Of a DNA stretch of 64,000 bases, positions 54,858 through 63,602 are shown piece after piece. Below the pieces are notes generated by a model. The model saw nothing but the letters and a program-made list of their open reading frames with translations, made no database searches and was not told the DNA's origin. How positions within the stretch are numbered: the first letter of the stretch is position 1; every line of letters starts with the position of its first letter. The position numbers were made by a program, and so were the translations under genes. Origin of the DNA: Eubacterium sp. (GTDB lineage: Bacteria > Bacillota > Clostridia > Lachnospirales > Lachnospiraceae); the NCBI GenBank assembly GCA_017433825.1, contig JAFRGL010000016.1:115697-179696 (forward strand), read 5' to 3'.

Positions 54858-56167
54858 TCCAGTCCCTCCTGACTGCCCAGGTAGGTAATAAACTGCTCTG
54901 CCGTACGGCCGGATATACCGCCGTGGGAAAGCTCCCATTTGTTGGCTTCCGCCTTCAGGGTTTCCCGGCTTATCTGAATGCCGGCCTTCTCGGCCAGGGC
55001 ATATACAATGTCGTAGAATTCTTTCGGCGCGGGCTTCGGATAATAAATGGTCACGCCGAAACGGTTGGCCAGGGAAAGCTTCTCTTCCATAGTGTCGGAC
55101 TTGTGCATGCCGTTGTCATTGACCACGTCATCCCTGTCGGACCAGGTCTCGCGGATCAGGTGCCTTCTGTTGGAAGTCGCGTAAATCAGCACGTTTTCCG
55201 GCTTGGTTTCCACACCGCCTTCGATGACGGCCTTCAGGTACTTGTACTCCGTTTCGAATTCCTCGAAGGAAAGGTCGTCCATGTAAATGACGAACCGGTA
55301 ATTCCGGTTTTTGATGGCGGCGATAACCGCGGCCAGGTCGGCGAACTGATGCCGGGTAATCTCGATCATACGCAGGCCCTGCGGGTAGAATTCATTGACA
55401 ATGGCCTTCACGGAGGTGGATTTGCCGGTGCCCGCATCGCCGAACAGAAGCACGTTGTTGGCCTTCTTCCCGCGGACAAAAGCGGATGTATTGTCCACCA
55501 GCTTCTTCTTCTGGGCCTCGTAGCCCACCAGGTCGGACAGCATGACAGTATCCATATTGCTGATGGCGTTGAACACCAGGTCTCCATGCTTGTCATGGCT
55601 GATGCGGAAAGCGCGGTTCAGGCCGAACAGGCCCACGCCGTAGTCTTTGTAAAAGCCTGTCACCAGGTCGAAGAATTCGTATTCGTCCTTCGCTTCGTCC
55701 AGCTGCTTTGAAAGCTCCTGCACCCGGAGGCTTACGGTTTTGTTGTACATCAGCTCCGGCTTTTCGATGGCGGTATAATGACAGATTCTTGAGAAACAGT
55801 CCACGCCCAGGTACTCTTCCAGCCAGTCAAAGGAATAATGGAACAGCTCCCGGAAAGCCCGGAAATCATTCAGTGCGAATTCATTGACGCTGCCGTGTCC
55901 CGCGCCTATTTTCTCGCAGGTTAAGGTGAAAGGATTCTCGTCGGTAATCAGCATGAAGGTCAGTACGCACTGCCAGAGGTTCCGGTCAAAGCCGAAGTCC
56001 GTGGAAACACGCAGGATTCTTTTCACCTGGCGGAAACTTTCCGCCACCAGCTCGTCTTTCGGTGCCGTATTTTCCTTCGCGGCTTTGACGATGCCGCCCA
56101 CCTTCATGAGGATGGAATCTTCCGGCAGGTCGCCGTAGATAAGCAGTCTCGAAATAATGTGGTTCAT
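54854..56167 (-). CDS. AAA+ ATPase, DUF815 family
   Basis: Start placed at the ATG at 56167 (MNHIISRLLIYGDLPEDSIL), 7 bases after the pyrI stop; the longer frame uses GTG and would overlap pyrI. The 437-residue protein has an N-terminal helical region, Walker A FGDAGTGKSTSVKAIVNEF (around residue 240), Walker B RFVIYMDDLSFEEFE and an arginine finger region (ATSNRRHLIRETWSDR). DUF815 is a poorly characterised family common in Lachnospiraceae. Located between pyrI and chorismate mutase. Confidence 0.88.
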   Translation of the reverse strand: MNHIISRLLIYGDLPEDSILMKVGGIVKAAKENTAPKDELVAESFRQVKRILRVSTDFGFDRNLWQCVLTFMLITDENPFTLTCEKIGAGHGSVNEFALNDFRAFRELFHYSFDWLEEYLGVDCFSRICHYTAIEKPELMYNKTVSLRVQELSKQLDEAKDEYEFFDLVTGFYKDYGVGLFGLNRAFRISHDKHGDLVFNAISNMDTVMLSDLVGYEAQKKKLVDNTSAFVRGKKANNVLLFGDAGTGKSTSVKAIVNEFYPQGLRMIEITRHQFADLAAVIAAIKNRNYRFVIYMDDLSFEEFETEYKYLKAVIEGGVETKPENVLIYATSNRRHLIRETWSDRDDVVNDNGMHKSDTMEEKLSLANRFGVTIYYPKPAPKEFYDIVYALAEKAGIQISRETLKAEANKWELSHGGISGRTAEQFITYLGSQEGLE

Positions 56168-56174
56168 ATAATGC

Positions 56175-56609
56175 TCAGTCCTTTTGTCCGTGATATTTCT
56201 CTTCACAGTATGCGCAGCGGTAGATTTCCTTTTCTTCGTCGGTCAGTACGAATACCTGGTCCAGGCCTCTTTCCACGGAGGTGATGCACCGGGGATTCTT
56301 GCACTGAATGACGTTGACGATTCTCTTCGGCAGGCGAAGACGTTTTTTCTCCACAATTTCGCCGTTTTCAATGACGTTTACGGTGATGTTGTGGTCGATA
56401 AAGCCCAGGATATCCATATTCATCTGGTCCACCGGGCATTCCACCTTGATGATGTCTTTCTTGCCCAGCTTGTTGCTTCTGGCGTTTTTAATAATCGCCA
56501 CACAGCAGTCCAGCTTGTCCAGCTTCAGGTCGTGGTAAATGGTCATGGCCTTTCCGGCCTGGATGTGATCCAGCACAAAGCCTTCTTCTATCTTGCCTAC
56601 ATTTAACAT
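56175..56609 (-). CDS. pyrI: Aspartate carbamoyltransferase regulatory subunit
   Basis: The 144-residue protein has the allosteric domain ([20 protein letters not shown]) and a zinc domain with Cys103, Cys108, Cys132 and Cys135 (CKNPRC and CAYC). It binds ATP/CTP/UTP and PyrB. It overlaps pyrB by 7 bases. Its presence shows an allosterically regulated enzyme. Confidence 0.95.
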   Translation of the reverse strand: MLNVGKIEEGFVLDHIQAGKAMTIYHDLKLDKLDCCVAIIKNARSNKLGKKDIIKVECPVDQMNMDILGFIDHNITVNVIENGEIVEKKRLRLPKRIVNVIQCKNPRCITSVERGLDQVFVLTDEEKEIYRCAYCEEKYHGQKD

Positions 56610-57523
56610 ACTTTCACCTCCAGCAATGTGAGAATCAGCGCCATCCGCATGTACACGCCGTTTTTCGCCTGTCTGAAATACGCGGCGCGGGGATCGCTGT
56701 CCACTTCCACCGCGATTTCATTTACCCTGGGAAGGGGATGCAGGATGTACATGTCCGGACGGGCAGCTTCGAGCTTTTCATTGTTCAGTACGTAGAAATC
56801 CTTCATCCGGATGTATTCCTCTTCATTGAAGAAACGCTCCCTCTGCACCCTGGTCATGTAAAGAATGTCCAGGTCGGGAATCGCTTCCTCCAGACGGATG
56901 ACTTCCTTGTATTCAATGTTGTTGGCCATCAGCACGTCATCCCGGATATAGGAAGGAAGCCGCAGCTCCTCCGGTGAAATCAGGATAAAACGGATTCCCT
57001 CGTACCGCACCAGGGCGTTGATAAGGGAATGCACGGTCCGGCCGAATTTCAAATCGCCGCAAAGGCCGATGGTAAGGTTTCCGAGCCTGCCCTTGAGCTT
57101 GCGGATGGTCAGCAGATCCGCCAAAGTCTGGGTGGGATGCTGGTGGCCGCCGTCGCCGGCATTGATGACCGGAATCTCCGAATACATCGCCGCCACCATT
57201 GGCGCGCCTTCCTTGGGGTGCCGCATGGCACAGATATCCGCATAGCCGGAAATAACCCGGATGGTGTCGGCCACGGTCTCCCCTTTTGCAGCGGAGCTGG
57301 AATCGGCCGAAGAAAATCCCAGGACACTTCCTCCTAAGGAAAGCATGGCGGATTCAAAGCTTAACCGGGTCCTGGTACTGGGCTCGTAAAAGCAGGTGGC
57401 TAGCTTCCTGCCGTCGCAGGCATGGGCGTATTTCTCCGGATGGGCCTCGATATCACAGGCCAGGTCCATCATTTGATCCAGTTCCTCCACGGACAGGTCC
57501 AGCGGATTCATCAGATGTCGCAT
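56603..57523 (-). CDS. pyrB: Aspartate carbamoyltransferase catalytic subunit
   Basis: The 306-residue protein has the carbamoyl-phosphate loop [16 protein letters not shown] (45-60) and the [12 protein letters not shown] motif near 130. It makes carbamoyl-aspartate, the first committed step of pyrimidine synthesis. No PyrR attenuator is visible upstream; only 15 bases separate it from tadA, so it is probably read from the long operon. The GGAGG lies 8 bases before the ATG. Confidence 0.96.
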   Translation of the reverse strand: MRHLMNPLDLSVEELDQMMDLACDIEAHPEKYAHACDGRKLATCFYEPSTRTRLSFESAMLSLGGSVLGFSSADSSSAAKGETVADTIRVISGYADICAMRHPKEGAPMVAAMYSEIPVINAGDGGHQHPTQTLADLLTIRKLKGRLGNLTIGLCGDLKFGRTVHSLINALVRYEGIRFILISPEELRLPSYIRDDVLMANNIEYKEVIRLEEAIPDLDILYMTRVQRERFFNEEEYIRMKDFYVLNNEKLEAARPDMYILHPLPRVNEIAVEVDSDPRAAYFRQAKNGVYMRMALILTLLEVKVC

Positions 57524-57538
57524 TTGTCATTTCCTCCT

Positions 57539-58042
57539 TCAGTCTGCAGCTGATATGGTTCCGGCAGCATCCTTTTTCTGCTGCCGCAGTTTCTTAAAAA
57601 AATCGGTCAGAAGCCCGGCGCATTCTTCGTGACAGACGTCCTTTGTCAATGCCGGATGGTGATTGAAGCCCTCCACTTCAAAGAGGTTCATTACCGATCC
57701 CGCGCATCCGGCCTTGGGATTCATCGTGCCGATAACCGCCCGGTCCAGCCTTGCCTGGATGATGGCCCCGGCGCACATCTGGCAGGGTTCCAGGGTGATA
57801 TATATCGTACAGCCCTCCAGCCGCCAGTCGCCCACTGCCTTCGAAGCCTTCCGGATGGCATTAAGCTCCGCGTGGGACAGGGTATTGTGGTCCGTATTGC
57901 GCCGGTTGTAGCCCCTGGCAATGACTTTGCCGTCCCGCACAATGACGCAGCCGATGGGCACTTCGTCCAGCGCCTCCGCTTTCTTCGCCTGCGCAATGGC
58001 CTGCCGCATGAATTTCTCGTCTTCTGTCAGTTTCTTTCTCAT
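57539..58042 (-). CDS. tadA: tRNA adenosine(34) deaminase TadA
   Basis: The 167-residue deaminase has zinc ligands His57-Ala-Glu59 (SHAELNAI) and Cys87/Cys90 (PCQMCAGAI), with the core FMRQAIAQAKKAEALDEVPIGCVIV. It converts A34 to inosine in tRNA-Arg(ACG). Overlaps the GTPase-NYN fusion by 4 bases, making the two translationally coupled. Residues 150-167 form a short extra tail (LRQQKKDAAGTISAAD). Confidence 0.94.
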   Translation of the reverse strand: MRKKLTEDEKFMRQAIAQAKKAEALDEVPIGCVIVRDGKVIARGYNRRNTDHNTLSHAELNAIRKASKAVGDWRLEGCTIYITLEPCQMCAGAIIQARLDRAVIGTMNPKAGCAGSVMNLFEVEGFNHHPALTKDVCHEECAGLLTDFFKKLRQQKKDAAGTISAAD

Positions 58043-60711
58043 GATTCTTCCAGTTTCTCCAGAGATTTTCGCACTTCTTCGGTAAGATCGTCAAGCAGAT
58101 ATTTCTTCCCGGCTTCCGGATTATCCCTCATTTGCTTCCGGTTTTCCGCTTCGGCGGCCTTTACTTCCTCCAGAAGCCCTGCTGCCGACATCCGCACTGC
58201 GCCGCCGCCCAGGATAATCACCTGCTCCAGGGCATCGGAAGTCGCCACCGTCACATCATGGTTCCTGCCCAGCTCATGGACGGTTTTCTCGATATAGGCG
58301 TCCGCGGTTTCCGCTTCCCTGGTATAAACAACGTAAATATTATGATATTTCTGAATGCTGCCCTTGCCGCCGGCCACCTTATAGGCATCAAACACCAGTA
58401 TAAGCTCGCCGTCGAAGGCCGCCTGGTATCCGCTCATCACATCCATGAGCCGGTCCCTGGCGGAATCAATGTTGGCGGCAGCCAGTTTTTTCAGTTCATC
58501 CCAGGCGAAGATAATGTTGTAGCCGTCCACCAGCAGGTATTTCTTTTTGGGCCGGTCCGTTTTCTTCGGTTTCGGCGGCTCATAATCGTTATCCACGCGG
58601 ATAATCCTTTTGCCGCTGCTTCTCTTCCAGCCCGGCCGTTTGTTCTGCAGGCCTTTGTTTCCGAAGGTTTTCGCGAATATTTCATCCAGCTCCTCGCCGG
58701 TTACCTCGCTTATTCTTCCTGCCGATGCCCGGGCCTGTTCGTAAACCTCCTCGTCTGTCTGCTCCTCCGCGGTAAGAGGGCTTTCCACGTGCATCATTTC
58801 CTTCACCTGGTACCAGGGAACCACAAAGCCCGCGCCGTGGGAGCAGAAAACAGAGGAAGAAGGATTGGCCAGGTCAGCGTCCGGGTCGTAATTTCTCTCT
58901 GCCAGCACCTCTTCCGTATTGTGGCAGGGGGCATAGCCGCCGAAGGTGCAGGAAATACTGCCTCTTCCGGCTGTATAGGCGGAGAGCTCCTCCTGGTAAT
59001 TGTCCAGGGTAAGCGCAGGGCCCGTTCCGGTAAGCTCAGCCGTACCATTGTGAATCTCCTGGGACTTCACCGAGGCGGAGAGCTTGTTCATGTCATAGAC
59101 AGCCCTGCCGATATGCTCCTCCGGAACGCTTAAGGTAAAATCATACACCGGCTCCAGAAGGACGCTGACAGCCTCCATCAGGCCCTGACGCACCGCCCGG
59201 TAGGTTGCCTGGCGGAAATCGCCGCCCTCCGTATGCTTGATATGGGCTCTGCCGGTAAGCACAGAGAAACGCACGTCCGTCAGCTCCGAACCGGTAAGCA
59301 CGCCCTTGTAAGTTTTCTCTGCCAGATGCGTCATGATAAGCCGCTGCCAGTTTAAAGCCAGCACGTCTGTGCTGCAAAGGCTTGCAATCTCGATTCCGCT
59401 GCCCGCCGGCAGGGGCTCGATAAGGATATGCGCTTCCGCATAATGCCTTAAGGGCTCGAAATGCCCAACACCTTCCACGGGATAGCAAATGGTTTCCTTA
59501 TAAACAATAGCCGGCGGCCCGAAGGAAATGTCCACACCGAAGCGTTCCTGCATCTGGCGGGTGATGACCTCCATCTGCACCTTGCCCATGACTTTGAGGG
59601 AAATCGACTGCTTTTCCGAATCAAAGGAAAGCCCCAGCCCCGGATCCTCTTCCTTGAGGATCTTCATAAAGCCGTAAACCTTCGTAACATCCGCATCTTC
59701 CGGAAGGAGCACCCGGTAGTTCAGCACCGGTTCCAGAACCCTGTCCTTTACCGGCTCTTCCGCGCCTAATACCATGCCGGCTTCCGTGCCCGTTAGGCCG
59801 GTCACCGCGCAGATATCCCCGGCAAAAGCCTCGTTTACCGCTGTAAAGCCCGCACCGGAATAGATTCGGATCTGGTCGGTTTTGCAGGAAACGGTTTCTT
59901 CATCCTCCGGTATATCCAGAACCTGCCTGCCCTTTAAGGACCCGCCGGTTATCTTCATCCAGGTTAATCTGGCGCCTTTCTGGTCCCGGGAAATCTTGTA
60001 AATCCTCGCGCCGAATTTCTCCGGATACCGCTTCACAGGAAGGAAACGGACGAAAGCAGAAAGCAGATCTTCTATTCCGGTATTTTTCAGTGCAGAGCCG
60101 AAAAACACCGGGAACAGCCGTCTTTCACCGATAAGGCCCGCTATCTCCTCTTCTGTAACTTTTCCTCCGGCCAGCACCTTGTCCAGAAGCTTTTCATCGC
60201 AAAGCGCGCAGGCCTCCTGGAATTCTTCGCTGTCAAAGCCTGACGTAAAATCCACGCAGGATCGGTCCAGTTTCTCCTGGATCCTGCCGTACAGCGCCTG
60301 TTTTTCAGCGCCGGGACGGTCCATCTTGTTGACAAAAATTAAGGTGGGGATGCCGTACCGTTCCAGCAACTTCCACAAAAGCTCTGTCTGGCCGGTGATG
60401 CCGTCCGCCGCGCTTACAATCAGCACTGCCGCGTCCATCACCCAGAGGGCCCTTTCCATTTCCGTGGAAAAATCCCCGTGCCCGGGTGTATCCAGCAGGG
60501 TAAATGACCGGTTATTATAGGAAAAGCCCGCCAGTTTGGAGAAAATGGTAATACCTCTTTGCTTTTCCATTTCCTCGGTATCCAGGAAGGCATTTTTGTG
60601 ATCCACTCTTCCCTGATGCCGGATGGCGCCGCTTTCAAACAGCAGCGCCTCCGTCAGGGTGGTCTTGCCCGCGTCCACGTGGGCCACAAGACCGATGGTA
60701 ATATTATTCAT
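58039..60711 (-). CDS. TetM/TetO-like ribosomal GTPase fused to a YacP/Rae1-type NYN nuclease
   Basis: The 890-residue protein has an EF-G/TetM-type N-terminal part: G1 HVDAGKTTL (11-19), G3 DTPGHGD (74-80), NKMD (128-131), domains II-V with the TetM-like TGRAHIKHTEGGDFRQATYRAV in two segments near 500. The C-terminal ~165 residues (724-890) match the NYN/PIN-like YacP (Rae1) family: YLLVDGYNIIF (Asp729), ETADAYIE (Asp804), ATSDALEQ (Asp826). Rae1 cleaves mRNA in the ribosomal A site in Bacillus; the GTPases bind the same site. A charged linker with KPKKTDRPKKK joins the two. Three bases after GGGtGRT; overlaps tadA. Confidence 0.9.
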   Translation of the reverse strand: MNNITIGLVAHVDAGKTTLTEALLFESGAIRHQGRVDHKNAFLDTEEMEKQRGITIFSKLAGFSYNNRSFTLLDTPGHGDFSTEMERALWVMDAAVLIVSAADGITGQTELLWKLLERYGIPTLIFVNKMDRPGAEKQALYGRIQEKLDRSCVDFTSGFDSEEFQEACALCDEKLLDKVLAGGKVTEEEIAGLIGERRLFPVFFGSALKNTGIEDLLSAFVRFLPVKRYPEKFGARIYKISRDQKGARLTWMKITGGSLKGRQVLDIPEDEETVSCKTDQIRIYSGAGFTAVNEAFAGDICAVTGLTGTEAGMVLGAEEPVKDRVLEPVLNYRVLLPEDADVTKVYGFMKILKEEDPGLGLSFDSEKQSISLKVMGKVQMEVITRQMQERFGVDISFGPPAIVYKETICYPVEGVGHFEPLRHYAEAHILIEPLPAGSGIEIASLCSTDVLALNWQRLIMTHLAEKTYKGVLTGSELTDVRFSVLTGRAHIKHTEGGDFRQATYRAVRQGLMEAVSVLLEPVYDFTLSVPEEHIGRAVYDMNKLSASVKSQEIHNGTAELTGTGPALTLDNYQEELSAYTAGRGSISCTFGGYAPCHNTEEVLAERNYDPDADLANPSSSVFCSHGAGFVVPWYQVKEMMHVESPLTAEEQTDEEVYEQARASAGRISEVTGEELDEIFAKTFGNKGLQNKRPGWKRSSGKRIIRVDNDYEPPKPKKTDRPKKKYLLVDGYNIIFAWDELKKLAAANIDSARDRLMDVMSGYQAAFDGELILVFDAYKVAGGKGSIQKYHNIYVVYTREAETADAYIEKTVHELGRNHDVTVATSDALEQVIILGGGAVRMSAAGLLEEVKAAEAENRKQMRDNPEAGKKYLLDDLTEEVRKSLEKLEES

Positions 60712-60714
60712 TTC

Positions 60715-61734
60715 TTAAAACTTTCCGGCCTTTGCAGCCTCCTCGACCGCCACGGATACGGCCACTGTCATGCCTACCATGGGGTTGTTGCCCGCACCGA
60801 TAAGGCCCATCATTTCCACGTGGGCGGGTACGGAAGAAGATCCGGCGAACTGCGCGTCGGAATGCATCCGGCCCAGTGTATCGGTCATGCCGTAGGATGC
60901 CGGGCCTGCAGCCATGTTATCAGGATGCAGGGTACGGCCCGTGCCGCCGCCTGAGGCAACGGAGAAGTATTTCTTACCGGCCAGAACTCTTTCCTTCTTG
61001 TAAGTGCCTGCCACCGGGTGCTGGAAACGGGTGGGATTGGTGGAGTTGCCGGTGATGGACACGTCCACGTTCTCCTTCCACATGATGGCAACGCCTTCCT
61101 GCACGTCATTGGCACCGTAGCAGTTGACCTTCGCCCGGGGGCTGTCCGGGTTCTTCGAATAGCATTTGCGGAAAACCTCTTTCAGCTCTCCGGTGAAATA
61201 ATCATACTCCGTCTCCACATAGGTAAAACCGTTAATCCGGGAAATAATCTGGGCAGCGTCCTTGCCCAGGCCGTTTAAGATAACCCGCAAGGGTTTTTTA
61301 CGTACCCGGTTGGCCTTTTCGGCAATACCGATGGCGCCTTCAGCCGCCGCAAAGGATTCGTGGCCCGCAAGGAATGCGAAGCACTCCGTATCTTCCTCCA
61401 GCAGCATCTTGCCCAGGTTGCCGTGGCCCAGGCCGACTTTCCGTCTGTCGGCTACCGAACCGGGAATGCAGAATGCCTGCAGGCCTTCGCCAATGGCCGC
61501 AGCCGCGTCCGCCGCCCTGCGGCAGTTCTTCTTAATGGCGATGGCAGCACCTACGGTATAAGCCCATTTCGCGTTCTCGAAACAGATGGGCTGGATGTTC
61601 TCCACCATATGGTATACGTCAAGGCCGGCCGCCTTCGTAACCTCGGCGGCGCCTTCTATGGAATCAATGCCGTATTCGGCCAGCACGGCCAGAATCTGCT
61701 TTTCTCTTCTTTCGTAGGATTCAAATAATGCCAT
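60715..61734 (-). CDS. GGGtGRT protein
   Basis: The 339-residue protein contains the family signature SVASGGGTGRTLHPDNMAAG (around residue 245-264). These proteins are of unknown biochemical function and are almost always paired with a NifU-like scaffold protein, which is the case here (next gene, 11-base gap). The protein is soluble, with conserved Cys residues and a C-terminal AGNNPMVGMTVAVSVAVEEA. Probably involved in Fe-S or metal handling, by association. Confidence 0.9.
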   Translation of the reverse strand: MALFESYERREKQILAVLAEYGIDSIEGAAEVTKAAGLDVYHMVENIQPICFENAKWAYTVGAAIAIKKNCRRAADAAAAIGEGLQAFCIPGSVADRRKVGLGHGNLGKMLLEEDTECFAFLAGHESFAAAEGAIGIAEKANRVRKKPLRVILNGLGKDAAQIISRINGFTYVETEYDYFTGELKEVFRKCYSKNPDSPRAKVNCYGANDVQEGVAIMWKENVDVSITGNSTNPTRFQHPVAGTYKKERVLAGKKYFSVASGGGTGRTLHPDNMAAGPASYGMTDTLGRMHSDAQFAGSSSVPAHVEMMGLIGAGNNPMVGMTVAVSVAVEEAAKAGKF

Positions 61735-61745
61735 GACCGACCTCC

Positions 61746-62438
61746 TTATTCCTTTCTGGGATCAACAAGCCGCACCGCGTCTTCCACCCTGCCGTACTGG
61801 CCTCTCGCCTTGTCCAGGGCAGTCTGCGCGTCGTCGCCGTTCTTGATAAAATCCATCATTTTCCCGAAATTGATATATTTGTAACCGATGATTTCATTGT
61901 CCTCGTCCAGGGCAATGTCCGTTACGTAGCCTTCGGTCATTTCCAGATACCTGGGGCCCTTTGCCAGGGTGCCGTACATGGTTCCCACCTGGGACCTTAA
62001 GCCCTTGCCCAGGTCTTCCAGGCCGGCGCCGACGGGCAGACCTTCCTCGGAAAACGCGCTCTGGGAGCGGCCGTAGACAATCTGCAGGAACAATTCCCGC
62101 ATGGCGGTATTGATGGCATCGCAGACCAGGTCGGTATTTAAGGCTTCCATAACGGTAAGTCCGGGCAGGATTTCGGACGCCATGGCAGCCGAATGCGTCA
62201 TGCCGGAGCAGCCAATCGTCTCCACCAGCGCTTCCTGGATTATGCCGTCCTTCACGTTAATGGTCAGCTTGCAGGTGCCCTGCTGCGGCGCACACCAGCC
62301 TATGCCGTGGGTCAGGCCGGAAATATCCTTGACTTCCTTCACCTGCACCCATTTTGCCTGTTCCGGTACGGGGGCCGCACCGTGGTGAACGCCTTGATGC
62401 ACCGGGCACATCAGTTCCACTTCCTTTGAATAAATCAT
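61746..62438 (-). CDS. NifU-like iron-sulfur cluster assembly scaffold protein
   Basis: The 230-residue protein has a NifU/IscU-like core with three conserved cysteines (MCPVHQG at 10, GWCAPQQGTC near 48-55 and IGCSGMTHSA near 76). It lacks the C-terminal Nfu domain. This variant is linked to GGGtGRT proteins in anaerobes and may be a special-purpose scaffold. The ATG follows AAGGAGAACCGAA. First gene of the nine-gene unit ending at ilvD. A TATAAT at 62484-62489 is the probable -10 box; the -35 is weak. Confidence 0.88.
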   Translation of the reverse strand: MIYSKEVELMCPVHQGVHHGAAPVPEQAKWVQVKEVKDISGLTHGIGWCAPQQGTCKLTINVKDGIIQEALVETIGCSGMTHSAAMASEILPGLTVMEALNTDLVCDAINTAMRELFLQIVYGRSQSAFSEEGLPVGAGLEDLGKGLRSQVGTMYGTLAKGPRYLEMTEGYVTDIALDEDNEIIGYKYINFGKMMDFIKNGDDAQTALDKARGQYGRVEDAVRLVDPRKE

Positions 62439-62563
62439 TTCGGTTCTCCTTATGCTTTAGGATGTTTTGAGCATCAATCTTAAATTATAGTATCTCATAT
62501 CCTTCCGGATTAGTAAAGCATTTCGTCGTCTTATCGCCGGGCTTTGCGCAAAGCCTGCGCCGT

Positions 62564-63376
62564 TCAGAGTATGATTTCCATGCCGGAATACATCTGTTCC
62601 ACGGAAAGGTCCGGATTGTCCTGCAGCAGCGATACGGCCTTTTCACCTGTGCAGTGGCCGGTAATAATCCGCTCAATGCCCAGCTTCGCAAACCGTTCCG
62701 CCAGTGCCTTCACTTCATCATCCGGTGTCTGGAACAGGTGCATGCCGCCCAGGTACGCGTAAACCTTCCTGCAGGGAAGGGTTTCCGTCACTTCATACAC
62801 GATGTTTTCCACGCCGCCGTGGGAACAGCTGTTGAAAATGACAAGTCCTTTTTCCGTATCGAACACCAGGCTCTGCTCATGGGCGAAGCCGTCGGGAACA
62901 AGCTCCGTGCCGGATTTAATGTAAAGGCCGCCCTTCTTTCCGATTTCTTCCAGGTTTTCCGTCTTGTGCGGAATCAGGAACACGCCCGGAAACAATTCGT
63001 AGTCCCCGGAAACATAGGCAATCCGCTCCTTGTATTTCTCGAGGAAATCCTTCGCAATGCCGATATAGCGTTCGCCCCTGTCGTCTATGCCGTAGCAGTT
63101 TTCCTTTGAGCCGGCCCGGATATACAGAAGCGCGTTCCGGTTCACCTCCAGAAAAGCCGCCAGGCCGTCTGCGTGGTCATAGTGGGCGTGGGAAAGCACC
63201 GCGAAATCCGCCTCTGCCAGGTTGATACCGCATTTTTCCGCATTTTCCGTAATTTTCCCGGTTGCGCCGCCGTCCAGCAGGATCTGCCTGCCCTCATATT
63301 CGATATAAAAAGAAAGGCCCCATTCACCGGCGCATTCGCCGTGGGCGATATTGTCAATCAAAACCGTAACTTTCAT
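62564..63376 (-). CDS. Metallo-beta-lactamase fold hydrolase
   Basis: The 270-residue protein has the HxHxDH metal motif LSHAHYDHADG (His63, His65, Asp67, His68), a GECAGEWGLSFYIEYEG N-terminus, and further His at FNSCSHGG and the end (ITGHCTGE). This is the 7,8-dihydropterin-6-methyl-4-(beta-D-ribofuranosyl)-aminobenzene 5'-phosphate synthase-like/MBL-fold group; the true substrate is unknown. A 16-base perfect palindrome (GGCTTTGCGCAAAGCC, 62540-62555) follows the stop codon and may act as its terminator. Confidence 0.85.
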   Translation of the reverse strand: MKVTVLIDNIAHGECAGEWGLSFYIEYEGRQILLDGGATGKITENAEKCGINLAEADFAVLSHAHYDHADGLAAFLEVNRNALLYIRAGSKENCYGIDDRGERYIGIAKDFLEKYKERIAYVSGDYELFPGVFLIPHKTENLEEIGKKGGLYIKSGTELVPDGFAHEQSLVFDTEKGLVIFNSCSHGGVENIVYEVTETLPCRKVYAYLGGMHLFQTPDDEVKALAERFAKLGIERIITGHCTGEKAVSLLQDNPDLSVEQMYSGMEIIL

Positions 63377-63419
63377 TTTGAAAATGCGCTCCTTTTTTCA
63401 TTTAGAAATCATTGGTTTT

Positions 63420-63448
63420 ATTATATCTTTGTATCCTGACCAAATCAA
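63420..63448 (-). promoter_or_regulatory. Promoter of the metallo-beta-lactamase fold gene
   Basis: TTGATT (63448-63443), 17 bases, TATAAT (63425-63420) on the minus strand, 44 bases before the start. Confidence 0.8.
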
Positions 63449-63602
63449 GACAAATACAGTGAATGCACCGCGGAGTATCATCTTTCATTAACCGGTAACA
63501 CACAATCTTCGTGTTCTGAATCATATAGATGTAGAATCTTCTGTTTTCTGCAGAATCAACCGGCTGAACCGGCCGTAGGTCGTTTCGCAGGAAGAAATAT
63601 AC

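Noticed and set aside
56603-57538. PyrR-type attenuator before pyrB
   Set aside because: Only 15 bases separate tadA and pyrB; no hairpin or anti-terminator fits there.
58039-60711. Tetracycline resistance gene
   Set aside because: The N-terminal part resembles TetM/TetO, but the fusion to a nuclease and its housekeeping-like operon setting do not support a dedicated resistance gene.
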